Position numbers and translations under genes: made by a program. DNA of 56,652 nucleotides from Bacteroidota bacterium (GTDB lineage: Bacteria; Bacteroidota; Bacteroidia; Chitinophagales; Chitinophagaceae). Shown here in pieces: positions 17,169 to 25,541 of this stretch (positions within the stretch are counted from its first letter, which is position 1; each line of letters starts with the position of its first letter). Where the stretch lies: positions 1 to 56,652 of the forward strand of contig CANGIZ010000005.1 of assembly GCA_947454025.1 (NCBI GenBank), written 5' to 3'. The notes under the pieces are model-generated. The model did no database searches. It was not told the DNA's origin and saw only the letters and a program-made list of their open reading frames with translations.

Positions 17169-18926
17169 TTATGGATGATTCACTACAAAGATAGGCATTC
17201 GGGTTTGTGGTTGACCCATCATTTGTTTGACTGCTTTAATTTGTTGTAAGGCCTGCCATTCATCTACGCCAATTTCGGATTGGATGGCTTTGGTTTTTAC
17301 TTTATCCTCATACCCTCCTAATAGATCTTCTAGGAAAGATTTATTTTCCGGATATGCTTTTAAGCCGTATCCTTTTAAATGTGCCATTTTAGCTGCTGCA
17401 GCAATGGCATCATTCAAATCTCCAATTCGGTCAACCAAACCCACTTTAATGGCATCTGCACCAATCCAAACACGTCCTTGTGCAATCGAATCAATGTATT
17501 CAATATTCTTTTTTCTTCCTAGTGCAACCCTGCTCTTGAATGCATAATAAATACTATCTACGCCAGCCTGTATAAATTTTTGTTCCGTTGCGTTCAATGC
17601 CCTTGTTGTACTTGGCGCATCGGCATAAGTTGATGTTTTAACCCTGTCAAAAGTAATGCCTAATTTATTTTTCATGAAATTGCTCAAATTGGGCACTACC
17701 GAAAATACACCAATTGAACCTGTAATGGTATTTGCATCGGCATAAATAGAATCTGCATTACAAGCAATATAATAACCACCAGAAGCCGCATAATTACCCA
17801 TGCTCACTACCACTGGTTTTTCTTTTTTCAATAAATCAATCTCTCTCCAAATAATATCACTGGCTAATGCGCTTCCTCCTGGCGAATTGATTCTTAACAC
17901 GACTGCATCGATCGTTTTATCATTGCGTAATTTCTGCAACAAAATACGGTAATCATCACTTGCAATAGCATCCTTTTCATTTTTACCCATCACAATATCA
18001 CCGTCGGCATATATTACTGCAATTTTTCCAGCACCTGTGCCTCTTATAGCAACTGCCGAAGCATATTCATTAATGCCAATGAAAGGAATGTCTTGCTCTT
18101 TTGCAAGATGTATTTTTTTGGCGATCATTTTTTTCACTTGATCATCATAATATAAACCGTCTACTAAATGGTATTTCAAAGCGTCATTTGCATTCTGAAC
18201 TTTACCTTCATTTGACAATGCCTTTAAACTGTCTGCATTTAAGTTTCTTTGGCTTGCCGTTCCTTCGATAAAACTATTGTACACCCCATTTAACCACACA
18301 CTAGTTTGTAGTTTATTGGCAGGAGACATTTCGGTATACCTAAATGGCTCTGTAGCACTTTTAAATTTACCCGCATAAAATACCTGAGGCTGAATTTCTA
18401 ATTTATCTAACAACCCTTTTAAAAACATAGTCTCATAGGAAAACCCAGCCCATTCTAGCCCCCCTTGAGGATGGGTATATACTTGATCCGCCACATTCGC
18501 AATCCAATACCCCTTTTGTGTAATGGTTTCACCATAAGCAATTACAAATTTTTTAGATTTTTTAAAATCCAAAAGTGCAATTCTTATTTCTTCGGTTGTT
18601 GCGTACCCATTTGGATTTTGCTGACATTTAATATAAATTCCATGAATTGATGAGTCTGTTTTAGCATGCTTTATGAGTGCAATCAATTCCGACAAACTTG
18701 GGATTTTCCCTTTTTTCTTATTCAAAATTTCAGTCACCGCATCCGACTTAGTTTGTTCAGGGAATGCTTCTGCAATATCAATAACAAGTACAGAATTAGG
18801 TGCCACTATTTTTTCTTCTTCTTTTGACAAGCCAGTTGCAATACCTGCAAGTAAGAACAAACCAATTACTGAAAATATAATGAGGGCTAATAAACTAGCG
18901 AAAAAGGTTTTAAAGAAAGATTTCAT
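17169..18926 (-). CDS. sppA: Signal peptide peptidase SppA, 67-kDa type
   Basis: A 585-residue membrane-bound serine protease with an N-terminal anchor (residues 11-32) and two tandem ClpP-like domains. The catalytic dyad is Lys189 in AGKFKSATEPF of the first half and Ser382 in NYAASGGYYIAC of the second half, matching K209 and S409 of the E. coli enzyme. It degrades leftover signal peptides in the inner membrane. The start at 18926 is preferred because the nine extra residues from the upstream ATG (MFFLHIIIC) add nothing conserved. First gene of a run with the permease and START-like genes. Confidence 0.96.
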   Translation of the reverse strand: MKSFFKTFFASLLALIIFSVIGLFLLAGIATGLSKEEEKIVAPNSVLVIDIAEAFPEQTKSDAVTEILNKKKGKIPSLSELIALIKHAKTDSSIHGIYIKCQQNPNGYATTEEIRIALLDFKKSKKFVIAYGETITQKGYWIANVADQVYTHPQGGLEWAGFSYETMFLKGLLDKLEIQPQVFYAGKFKSATEPFRYTEMSPANKLQTSVWLNGVYNSFIEGTASQRNLNADSLKALSNEGKVQNANDALKYHLVDGLYYDDQVKKMIAKKIHLAKEQDIPFIGINEYASAVAIRGTGAGKIAVIYADGDIVMGKNEKDAIASDDYRILLQKLRNDKTIDAVVLRINSPGGSALASDIIWREIDLLKKEKPVVVSMGNYAASGGYYIACNADSIYADANTITGSIGVFSVVPNLSNFMKNKLGITFDRVKTSTYADAPSTTRALNATEQKFIQAGVDSIYYAFKSRVALGRKKNIEYIDSIAQGRVWIGADAIKVGLVDRIGDLNDAIAAAAKMAHLKGYGLKAYPENKSFLEDLLGGYEDKVKTKAIQSEIGVDEWQALQQIKAVKQMMGQPQTRMPIFVVNHP

Positions 18927-19012
18927 GCAAATAATTATATGTAAAAAAAACAATCCTCTAAATTAGACAGCTCTAAAATAGGGTAACGCTGTAAAATTAT
19001 GGATATTTGGGC

Positions 19013-19020
19013 TACTTTTA
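19013..19020 (+). promoter_or_regulatory. Candidate -7 box TACTTTTA for folK
   Basis: It ends ten bases before ATG 19031, giving a leader of about six bases. Confidence 0.35.
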
Positions 19021-19030
19021 GAATCCTTCT

Positions 19031-19519
19031 ATGAACAAAGTATACCTCTTGATAGGTGGCAATATGGGCGACCGAATGGCAAATTTAACAACCGCCTTAC
19101 AACTGTTGGAACAGGAAGCGGGTGCCATCAAAAACTTGTCTTCAATATACGAAACTGCTGCTTGGGGATATACCAACCAACCTCATTTTTTAAACCAGGC
19201 ATTGCTTTTAGAAACAGCATTGAATGCAAATGATTTAATGGAATGTTTATTGCGGATTGAAAGAAATATGGGACGCGAACGCAATGTTCCATTAGGCCCA
19301 AGAACAATCGATTTGGACATCATCTATTTTAATTCGGATATGATAAATACTTCACTTGTTTCGGTACCTCATCCTCGACTAAGTGAAAGGAAATTTGTGC
19401 TTTTGCCCTTAGTTGAAATTGCACCTAACTATATTCATCCCGTTTTTAATAAAACCAACACCTTATTGTTGAAAGAATGTGGAGATTCTTTAGCTGTGTA
19501 TAAAAAAACTGATTTGTAA
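19031..19519 (+). CDS. folK: HPPK, 2-amino-4-hydroxy-6-hydroxymethyldihydropteridine diphosphokinase
   Basis: A 162-residue folate-pathway enzyme that transfers pyrophosphate from ATP to 6-hydroxymethyl-dihydropterin. Family landmarks in order: YLLIGGNMGDR at the N terminus, SSIYETAAWGYTNQPHFLNQA, the signature ERNMGRERNVPLGPRTIDLDII near 75-97 with the magnesium-binding aspartates, and VPHPRLSERKFVLLPL. Length is normal. It heads a rightward run with the deoxynucleoside kinase and an MFS gene, though the kinase appears to have its own promoter. Confidence 0.97.
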   Translation: MNKVYLLIGGNMGDRMANLTTALQLLEQEAGAIKNLSSIYETAAWGYTNQPHFLNQALLLETALNANDLMECLLRIERNMGRERNVPLGPRTIDLDIIYFNSDMINTSLVSVPHPRLSERKFVLLPLVEIAPNYIHPVFNKTNTLLLKECGDSLAVYKKTDL

Positions 19520-19540
19520 TCGACCTGGTTACTATATTTG
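19513..19540 (+). promoter_or_regulatory. Promoter of deoxynucleoside kinase gene
   Basis: TTTG at 19513-19516 and TATATTTG at 19533-19540 are separated by 16 bases, close to the Bacteroidota -33/-7 spacing. The predicted leader is about 19 bases. Confidence 0.45.
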
Positions 19541-19563
19541 GCCAAGTACACTAGAATTTTATT

Positions 19564-20196
19564 ATGAATCATCGTTTTATAGCAATTGAGGGGAATATTG
19601 GAGCAGGTAAAACCACGCTTTCGCATTTATTGTCACAGCATTATAATGCCAAATTAGTGTTAGAGGAATTTGCTGAAAATCCATTCTTAACTAAGTTTTA
19701 TGAAAACCCTAAACAATACGCATTCCCTTTGGAATTGTTTTTTTTAGCGGAACGTTTTAAACAACAACAAGAATTAATAAAAAACAAAGACCTATTCCAA
19801 GAGGTAACCGTATCAGATTATATTTTTACAAAATGCTTGTTGTTTGCAAAAGTGAATTTGCCCGAGGAAGAATTTAGATTGTACCAAAAAATGTTTGATG
19901 TTTTTTATCAGCAATTAACCCCGCCTGACATTATCATTTATTTGCATGCCCCTGTTAATCGTTTACAAGGGAATATCAAAAAAAGAAACAGGAAATTTGA
20001 ACAAGCCATTCCCGACGAATACCTGTTTAAAATTCAAGAGACCTATACAAGTTATATTAAGCAACACAATGTGCGCACTATCTTCGTAGATGCTAGCAAT
20101 GCCGACTTCTTATACAATGAGTCTCATTTTAAAGTTATCACGGATGCTTTAGAGAAAGATTTAGACGAAGGCCAACACTATTTTAATTTGCCTTAA
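19564..20196 (+). CDS. Deoxynucleoside kinase
   Basis: A 210-residue kinase of the dNK/dCK/dGK family, which phosphorylates deoxyribonucleosides for dNTP salvage. The P-loop is GNIGAGKTT at residues 9-17. The nucleoside-binding segment is EEFAENPFLTKFYENP; ERF and DY motifs follow (AERFKQQQEL, VSDYIFTKCL). A basic lid motif, KKRNRKFEQ, lies near 140. Specificity for dA/dG versus dC/T cannot be fixed by eye. It pairs in context with purine phosphorylase and cytidylate kinase elsewhere in the window. Confidence 0.93.
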   Translation: MNHRFIAIEGNIGAGKTTLSHLLSQHYNAKLVLEEFAENPFLTKFYENPKQYAFPLELFFLAERFKQQQELIKNKDLFQEVTVSDYIFTKCLLFAKVNLPEEEFRLYQKMFDVFYQQLTPPDIIIYLHAPVNRLQGNIKKRNRKFEQAIPDEYLFKIQETYTSYIKQHNVRTIFVDASNADFLYNESHFKVITDALEKDLDEGQHYFNLP

Positions 20197-20205
20197 ATTC
20201 GTTAC

Positions 20206-21474
20206 ATGGAAACAACCCAAACAACTACCAAAAACGATCCATTTGCCGCCCTAAGAGTGGTTGAATTTAGAAACTTAATGATCGGCAGGTTTTTGTTTAT
20301 CATGGGGTTAAGAATGATGGGTACTTTAGTGGGATGGTGGATTTATGAATTAACCAATCAGCCTTTTGCCATTGGCCTTATTGGACTTGCCGAAGTGATT
20401 CCAGCGGTTTCATTGGCATTGTATGCAGGGCATGTGATTGATATAAGTGAAAAAAGAAAGCTCTTATTGCGTGGCGTGGTTTTATACTGGATTTGTGCAC
20501 TAGGATTACTTGGACTTTCCTTTTATAATGACAAAACCGATCACAATGCAAATCACAATACTTTAGTGATTGCAGTTTGCATTTACTTTTTAATTTTTTG
20601 CACTGGCATTATTCGTTCTTTTACAGGACCAAGTTTTAATACGATTATCGGTGGCATTATGCCTAAAAATGTTTTACAAAACGCCACTACTTGGAGTCAG
20701 GGCATTTGGTTAACCGCCTCAATTTTAGGACATGCAACTGTTGGATTTATTATTGCAGGCTTTGGTCATACTGGCGCTTTGGCTGTGGTAGTTTGCTTAG
20801 TAAGTGTGGGGTTTATCTTTATTTCAAAAATTCATGCGCAACCCCCTCATGCGGATATTGTAATGGATAAAAAACCAATGGAAAGTGTAAAAGAAGGTTT
20901 GCGTTTTGTATTTAACACGAAAGAGGTTTTAGGTGCATTGTCATTGGACTTATTCGCAGTTTTATTTGGCGGTGCAGTGGCAATGATACCCGTATTTGCA
21001 AAAGACATTCTAAACTGCGGCCCCATTGGATTTGGTTGGTTAAACGCGGCTTCTGATATTGGTGCAATATTAATCATCTTTATCATTACCCTTTTTCCTG
21101 TAACCGCTGGTCAAGGAAAAAAATTATTACTTGCCGTAGGCGGTTTTGGCATTTGCATTATTGTTTTTGCACTCTCTAAAATATTTTGGGTATCCTTTGC
21201 AGCATTGCTTTTAAGCGGTATTCTTGACGGATTTAGCATGATTGTACGTGGCACCATTGTACAATTAAAAACGCCCGATCATATGCGTGGCAGGGTGATG
21301 AGTGTAAACTCCATGTTTATTAATAGCAGCAATGAATTAGGTCAATTTGAAAGTGGTGTTGCAGCAAAGTTAATGGGTGTAATTCCTTCAGTAGTTTTTG
21401 GAGGCTCCATGACTTTACTAGTTGTATTTACCACATGGTTTAAAGCGCCTAGTTTAAGAAAAATGGAATACTAA
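20206..21474 (+). CDS. MFS transporter
   Basis: A 422-residue major-facilitator protein with about 12 helices, resembling the EntS/MFS_3 group (FRNLMIGRFLFIMGLRMMGTLVGWWIYELT in the first two helices and GLAEVIPAVSLALYAGHVID after motif A). Late motif RGTIVQLKTPDHMRGRVMSVNSMFI is typical of this group. It starts nine bases after the kinase stop, so is likely co-transcribed. Its substrate is unknown. Proximity to a nucleoside kinase is suggestive but weak evidence. Confidence 0.85.
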   Translation: METTQTTTKNDPFAALRVVEFRNLMIGRFLFIMGLRMMGTLVGWWIYELTNQPFAIGLIGLAEVIPAVSLALYAGHVIDISEKRKLLLRGVVLYWICALGLLGLSFYNDKTDHNANHNTLVIAVCIYFLIFCTGIIRSFTGPSFNTIIGGIMPKNVLQNATTWSQGIWLTASILGHATVGFIIAGFGHTGALAVVVCLVSVGFIFISKIHAQPPHADIVMDKKPMESVKEGLRFVFNTKEVLGALSLDLFAVLFGGAVAMIPVFAKDILNCGPIGFGWLNAASDIGAILIIFIITLFPVTAGQGKKLLLAVGGFGICIIVFALSKIFWVSFAALLLSGILDGFSMIVRGTIVQLKTPDHMRGRVMSVNSMFINSSNELGQFESGVAAKLMGVIPSVVFGGSMTLLVVFTTWFKAPSLRKMEY

Positions 21475-21490
21475 ATTTTAGCAACTCGTT

Positions 21491-21976
21491 TTACCCTTTT
21501 GATAACAACCCATTCATTACGTCATGCACTGCAGGACAAAATTCTGCATTCTTCATAGTAATAGCAGTACGTTTAAAAAACACATCCTCATCTGTATACG
21601 GGAAACGCTCACAATCAGACGGCCTATAATCATAAATACTGCAAGTGTTATCGGCATCTAAAAAAGGGCATGGCCTAGTTTTAACCACATAGTCGCCTTC
21701 ATTGTCCATGGACAAATACTTTTCAATAAATGCAACTTCTTTCATCCCCATCGCTTTACTGATTCGTTTTATATCAGGCATTTTGAATCTTGGAGAATAG
21801 TTTTTACAGCATCTTGCGCAATCCAAACAATCAATTTTCTCAAATGCAGCTTCGTGCAATTCAGGCAACTGTTTTAAAATTACGCGCTTGTCTACTCTTT
21901 TTAAAAAGTTTTGAAACTTTTTGAGTATCTCCGGGGCGGGTGTTTCGTATAAATGTTCAACAGAAGGGTCGATCAT
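21491..21976 (-). CDS. YkgJ-family cysteine-cluster protein
   Basis: A 161-residue protein with the CxxCxxCC zinc/iron-binding signature, CLDCARCCKNY near residue 55, and the downstream CPFLDADNTCSIYDYRPSDCERFP, giving the full set of conserved cysteines of the YkgJ/Fe-S oxidoreductase-like family. The biochemical role of the family is not well established; some members are thought to act as metal-cluster proteins. Convergent with the MFS gene and divergent from gcvP. Its start codon is four bases from a -7 box. Confidence 0.9.
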   Translation of the reverse strand: MIDPSVEHLYETPAPEILKKFQNFLKRVDKRVILKQLPELHEAAFEKIDCLDCARCCKNYSPRFKMPDIKRISKAMGMKEVAFIEKYLSMDNEGDYVVKTRPCPFLDADNTCSIYDYRPSDCERFPYTDEDVFFKRTAITMKNAEFCPAVHDVMNGLLSKG

Positions 21977-21980
21977 AGCA

Positions 21981-21988
21981 CAAAACTA
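21981..21988 (-). promoter_or_regulatory. -7 box TAGTTTTG, leaderless-type
   Basis: Followed by TGCT and ATG 21976; four-base spacing predicts a leaderless transcript. Confidence 0.55.
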
Positions 21989-22059
21989 AGGCTTTTCGGG
22001 GTCATCCACAAGCTTTCCCCACCCTTGTATAAACACTAGATTAGCCTTTGATTATTAAG

Positions 22060-22067
22060 TATCTTTG
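22060..22067 (+). promoter_or_regulatory. -7 box TATCTTTG for gcvP
   Basis: A full consensus match 22 bases before ATG 22090, predicting a leader of about 18 bases. It supports the downstream ATG, because the in-frame ATG at 22048 would lie upstream of this box. Confidence 0.5.
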
Positions 22068-22089
22068 TGGCCATTTAAAACCTCTTTTT

Positions 22090-24948
22090 ATGTTGCAATC
22101 AAGTACGAATGGTGCAGAGTTTATCAAAAGACATATTGGCCCAAGTGACGCCGACACCCAAAAAATGTTGGAGCACATAGGTGCTAAATCATTGAATGAA
22201 TTAATCGAAAAAACGGTTCCAAATAATATTCGATTAACAAAGCCAATGCAAATCCCTGAAGGGCTAAGTGAGTTTGAAATGTTACAATCCTTAAAAGCCA
22301 TTGGCGAAAAAAATATAATTGCAAAAAATTATATTGGACAAGGTTATTATGGCACCATCACGCCAAGTGTGATTTTAAGAAATATTTTTGAAAACCCAGG
22401 TTGGTATACACAATACACTCCTTACCAAGCCGAAATAGCGCAAGGTCGTTTAGAAAGTTTATTGAATTACCAAACAATGGTTTCTGATTTAACTGGATTG
22501 CCAATAGCGAATGCTTCCTTATTAGACGAAGCAACAGCAGCTGCCGAAGCCATGGCAATGATCTTTAACCATGTTAACAAGACTGATAAAATCACACAAC
22601 CAAAGTTGTTTGTGGATGCATCAATTTTTCAACAAACAAAGGATGTTTTAGTAACACGCGCAAATCCAATAGGAATTCAATTAATAGAAGGTGATTATCA
22701 ATCAGCATCTGTTGACAATAGTTTTTTTGGCGCCATTTTACAATATCCAAATAGCAAAGGTAGTATTGAAGAATATGAGGCCTTTATTCATCAAGTTCAT
22801 CGAGCAGGTGGATTGGTAATTATGGTTGCTGATATATTAGCACTTACTTTATTGAAGAGCCCGGGCGAATTAAATGCGGATGTTGCAGTTGGTAACACGC
22901 AACGTTTTGGTGTTCCAATGGGCTTTGGTGGACCGCATGCCGCTTACTTTGCAACCAAAGATGAATTCAAAAGAGGCATGCCAGGTCGTTTAATTGGCGT
23001 GAGTGTGGATGCACAAGGGAATCGTGCATTGAGAATGGCTTTGCAAACCCGCGAACAACACATTAAAAGAGAGAAAGCAACCTCGAATATTTGTACTGCA
23101 CAAGCATTATTAGCTAATATGTCGGTGATGTATGCAGTTTATCATGGCCCAGCGGGATTAAAAAAAATCGCTGAAAAAGTACATGGCTTAGCACAAAGCT
23201 TAGACCAACAATTACAATCATTAGGCTTACAACAAGCTAATAACTTTTATTTCGACACATTGCTAGTGAGCGGTTTTGATGTTGCTGCTTTAAAAAAGTT
23301 AGCAACCGAAGCAGCCATTAATTTTAATTACTTAAAAGATGGCAGTGTTAGCATTACTATTGATGAGACAACATCAGTTAGTGATTTACAAAACATCGTT
23401 GCATTATTTGAAAAATTAACTGGAAAAAAAGCAAATGCAGTAAATGCAAGTGTGAAAAATGCAAACATTCAAGCTTCATTACTAAGAACTTCAAAATATT
23501 TACTACACCCAGTTTTCAATACACATCAAAGTGAAACACAAATGATGCGTTATATCAAGTCTTTAGAAAACAAGGACCTTTCTTTAAACACAAGTATGAT
23601 TAGTTTGGGTAGCTGTACGATGAAGTTAAACGCAGCAACTGAAATGATACCTGTAAGCTGGCCAGCTTTTAGCAGCATTCACCCATTTGCGCCAAGTCAC
23701 CAAACTATTGGTTACCAAGAATTAGCAAAAGAGTTAAGCGCTTACTTATGTGAAACCACCGGTTTTACTGCTTGTAGCTTACAACCTAATAGTGGTGCTC
23801 AAGGAGAATATGCAGGATTGTTAACAATTCGCTCTTATCACGAAGCGCGTAATGAGTCACATCGCAATATTGTATTAATTCCAATTAGCGCACATGGAAC
23901 CAACCCTGCAAGTGCAGTAATGGCTGGCTTTAAAGTGGTTGTAGTTGCATGTGATGCTGCAGGAAATATTGATGTTGCTGATCTAAAAGCAAAAGCCGAA
24001 TTACATAAAAATGATTTAGGTGCATTAATGGTTACTTATCCAAGTACACATGGCGTATTCGAAGAAACCATTATTGACATTTGTCAAACCATTCATGATT
24101 TTGGAGGTTTGGTATATATGGACGGAGCCAATATGAACGCACAGGTTGGATTAACTAACCCAGGAAATATTGGTGCGGATGTTTGTCACTTAAACTTACA
24201 TAAAACATTTGCAATTCCACATGGTGGTGGTGGACCTGGCATGGGCCCAATTTGCGTAAATGATAAATTAGCCCCTTACTTACCAGGACATAATTACAAT
24301 GGCAATGGTACAAATGCAGTAAGTGCGGCGCCATTAGGATCGGCTAGTATTTTATTAATCAGTTATGCATACATTAAAATGTTAGGTGCTGAAGGTTTAA
24401 CACTTTCTACGGCCTATGCAATTATGAATGCGAATTATATGAAATCGAGATTAGAAAAATTCTATACCATTTTATATGCTGGTAAAAACGGCACTTGCGC
24501 ACATGAATTTATCATTGATTTAAGACCATTCAAAGCAAGTGCTGGTATTGAAGCCGAAGATGTTGCAAAACGTTTAATTGACTACGGCTTCCACGCCCCA
24601 ACAGTTAGCTTCCCAGTTGCTGGAACAATTATGATTGAGCCAACAGAAAGTGAAGATAAAGGAGAGTTAGACCGCTTTTGTGATGCATTAATTGGTATTT
24701 ATCATGAAATTAAAGCAGTTGAGAATGGACAAATGGACCGTGCAGACAATCCATTAAAGAATGCGCCACATACTCAAAAAGTAATTTGTGCCGAAAAATG
24801 GAATCATGCTTATACGCGTCAAACTGCCGCCTTCCCATTGGCTTATGTAGCTGAAAGCAAATTCTGGCCAACGGTAGCAAGAGTAAATAATACACATGGT
24901 GATCGTAATTTAATTTGCACTTGTGAGCCAGTTGCTTCATATGCTTAA
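22090..24948 (+). CDS. gcvP: Glycine dehydrogenase (decarboxylating), P-protein
   Basis: A 952-residue, single-chain P-protein of the glycine cleavage system; it decarboxylates glycine using PLP and passes the aminomethyl group to the H-protein lipoyl arm. Both halves are present: the N-terminal GcvP1-like half ([10 protein letters not shown] through [11 protein letters not shown]) and the C-terminal half with the PLP lysine in [18 protein letters not shown]. The glycine-rich [16 protein letters not shown] segment and the C-terminal [15 protein letters not shown] are conserved. Length matches the E. coli protein (957). The T, H and L genes are not adjacent. Monocistronic, ending in a strong hairpin. 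Confidence 0.98.
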   Translation: MLQSSTNGAEFIKRHIGPSDADTQKMLEHIGAKSLNELIEKTVPNNIRLTKPMQIPEGLSEFEMLQSLKAIGEKNIIAKNYIGQGYYGTITPSVILRNIFENPGWYTQYTPYQAEIAQGRLESLLNYQTMVSDLTGLPIANASLLDEATAAAEAMAMIFNHVNKTDKITQPKLFVDASIFQQTKDVLVTRANPIGIQLIEGDYQSASVDNSFFGAILQYPNSKGSIEEYEAFIHQVHRAGGLVIMVADILALTLLKSPGELNADVAVGNTQRFGVPMGFGGPHAAYFATKDEFKRGMPGRLIGVSVDAQGNRALRMALQTREQHIKREKATSNICTAQALLANMSVMYAVYHGPAGLKKIAEKVHGLAQSLDQQLQSLGLQQANNFYFDTLLVSGFDVAALKKLATEAAINFNYLKDGSVSITIDETTSVSDLQNIVALFEKLTGKKANAVNASVKNANIQASLLRTSKYLLHPVFNTHQSETQMMRYIKSLENKDLSLNTSMISLGSCTMKLNAATEMIPVSWPAFSSIHPFAPSHQTIGYQELAKELSAYLCETTGFTACSLQPNSGAQGEYAGLLTIRSYHEARNESHRNIVLIPISAHGTNPASAVMAGFKVVVVACDAAGNIDVADLKAKAELHKNDLGALMVTYPSTHGVFEETIIDICQTIHDFGGLVYMDGANMNAQVGLTNPGNIGADVCHLNLHKTFAIPHGGGGPGMGPICVNDKLAPYLPGHNYNGNGTNAVSAAPLGSASILLISYAYIKMLGAEGLTLSTAYAIMNANYMKSRLEKFYTILYAGKNGTCAHEFIIDLRPFKASAGIEAEDVAKRLIDYGFHAPTVSFPVAGTIMIEPTESEDKGELDRFCDALIGIYHEIKAVENGQMDRADNPLKNAPHTQKVICAEKWNHAYTRQTAAFPLAYVAESKFWPTVARVNNTHGDRNLICTCEPVASYA

Positions 24949-24966
24949 ATGTAAAAATGGAACTAT

Positions 24967-25000
24967 AAAAAAGCCTCGTCCAATGAAGACGAGGCTTTTT
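24967..25000. terminator. Bidirectional intrinsic terminator
   Basis: GCCTCGTC (24973-24980) pairs perfectly with GACGAGGC (24988-24995) around CAATGAA; six A precede and five T follow, extending the stem. It serves convergent gcvP and the HTH gene. Confidence 0.92.
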
Positions 25001-25018
25001 ATTTTAGCAATAATTATA

Positions 25019-25432
25019 TTATCTCATTTCTGCAATACTCGTAGAAATTGGATGATTGTTCATCATAAACTCGTACAACCCAATGATCTTGTCTTTGTCC
25101 TTAATCGTAAATTGTAATTTTTCAACATCCATTTCAAGGGATTTTAACTTTTTATTTTCTGATTCATATCTCACCGGAAATTCATTTAGGATGGATTGAG
25201 CAGCAGACGGCTCCCTTGTTAAAATCATTTCGCCTTCGCCCGTTAATACCCATAATAAATTTAGATCAGGATAATGTTCGTGAATTTTAAGTAGAATGTC
25301 GGTTCCAATGGAACCCAGGTTTCTTAACTGTTTGGCAAAATATCCATTCGACAAATGAATTTTTCTTTCAAAGGAATGTGGATTGATGGATTTGAACTGC
25401 AAGTAAATAGCGATTCTTTCAATAGGTTTCAT
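25019..25432 (-). CDS. Small HTH regulator resembling phage-repressor N-domain
   Basis: A 137-residue DNA-binding protein. Residues 1-70 match the XRE-like fold common in Bacteroidota: IERIAIYLQFKSINPHSFERK, then LSNGYFAKQLRNLGSIGTDILLKI (recognition region), then YPDLNLLWVLTGEGEM. Residues 85-125 are a predicted coiled coil (ENKKLKSLEMDVEKLQFTIKDKDKII) for dimerisation. The start at 25432 is chosen because residues before it are not part of the fold and the DNA there holds an inverted repeat. Candidate operators lie upstream, so autoregulation is likely. No phage genes are nearby and the target genes are unknown. Confidence 0.8.
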   Translation of the reverse strand: MKPIERIAIYLQFKSINPHSFERKIHLSNGYFAKQLRNLGSIGTDILLKIHEHYPDLNLLWVLTGEGEMILTREPSAAQSILNEFPVRYESENKKLKSLEMDVEKLQFTIKDKDKIIGLYEFMMNNHPISTSIAEMR

Positions 25433-25452
25433 AGAAAATGTTTTTATTTGGT

Positions 25453-25470
25453 TATTGAACATATTCAATA
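25453..25470. promoter_or_regulatory. 18-bp inverted repeat, candidate operator
   Basis: TATTGAA and TTCAATA form a perfect 7+7 inverted repeat around CATA, 21 bases upstream of the HTH start codon. It overlaps a possible -7 box on the leftward strand. Operator function is inferred. Confidence 0.5.
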
Positions 25471-25497
25471 TTAAAACCATTTTCTAGGTCATGAAAA

Positions 25498-25533
25498 ATA
25501 CTTAGGCCTCATTCTTTTCATACTTAGGCCTCA
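25498..25533. repeat. Two 14-bp direct repeats, candidate operator pair
   Basis: ATACTTAGGCCTCA occurs exactly twice, at 25498-25511 and 25520-25533, 22 bases apart or about two helical turns. Each copy is centred on the palindrome AGGCCT, as expected for a dimer site. They fill the gap between the ABC-F stop and the HTH gene. Confidence 0.6.
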
Positions 25534-25541
25534 ATTATTTT

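Noticed and set aside
25019..25432. A prophage remnant around the repressor-like HTH gene
   Set aside because: No integrase, attachment repeat or structural phage gene nearby; the fold is common in ordinary Bacteroidota regulators.
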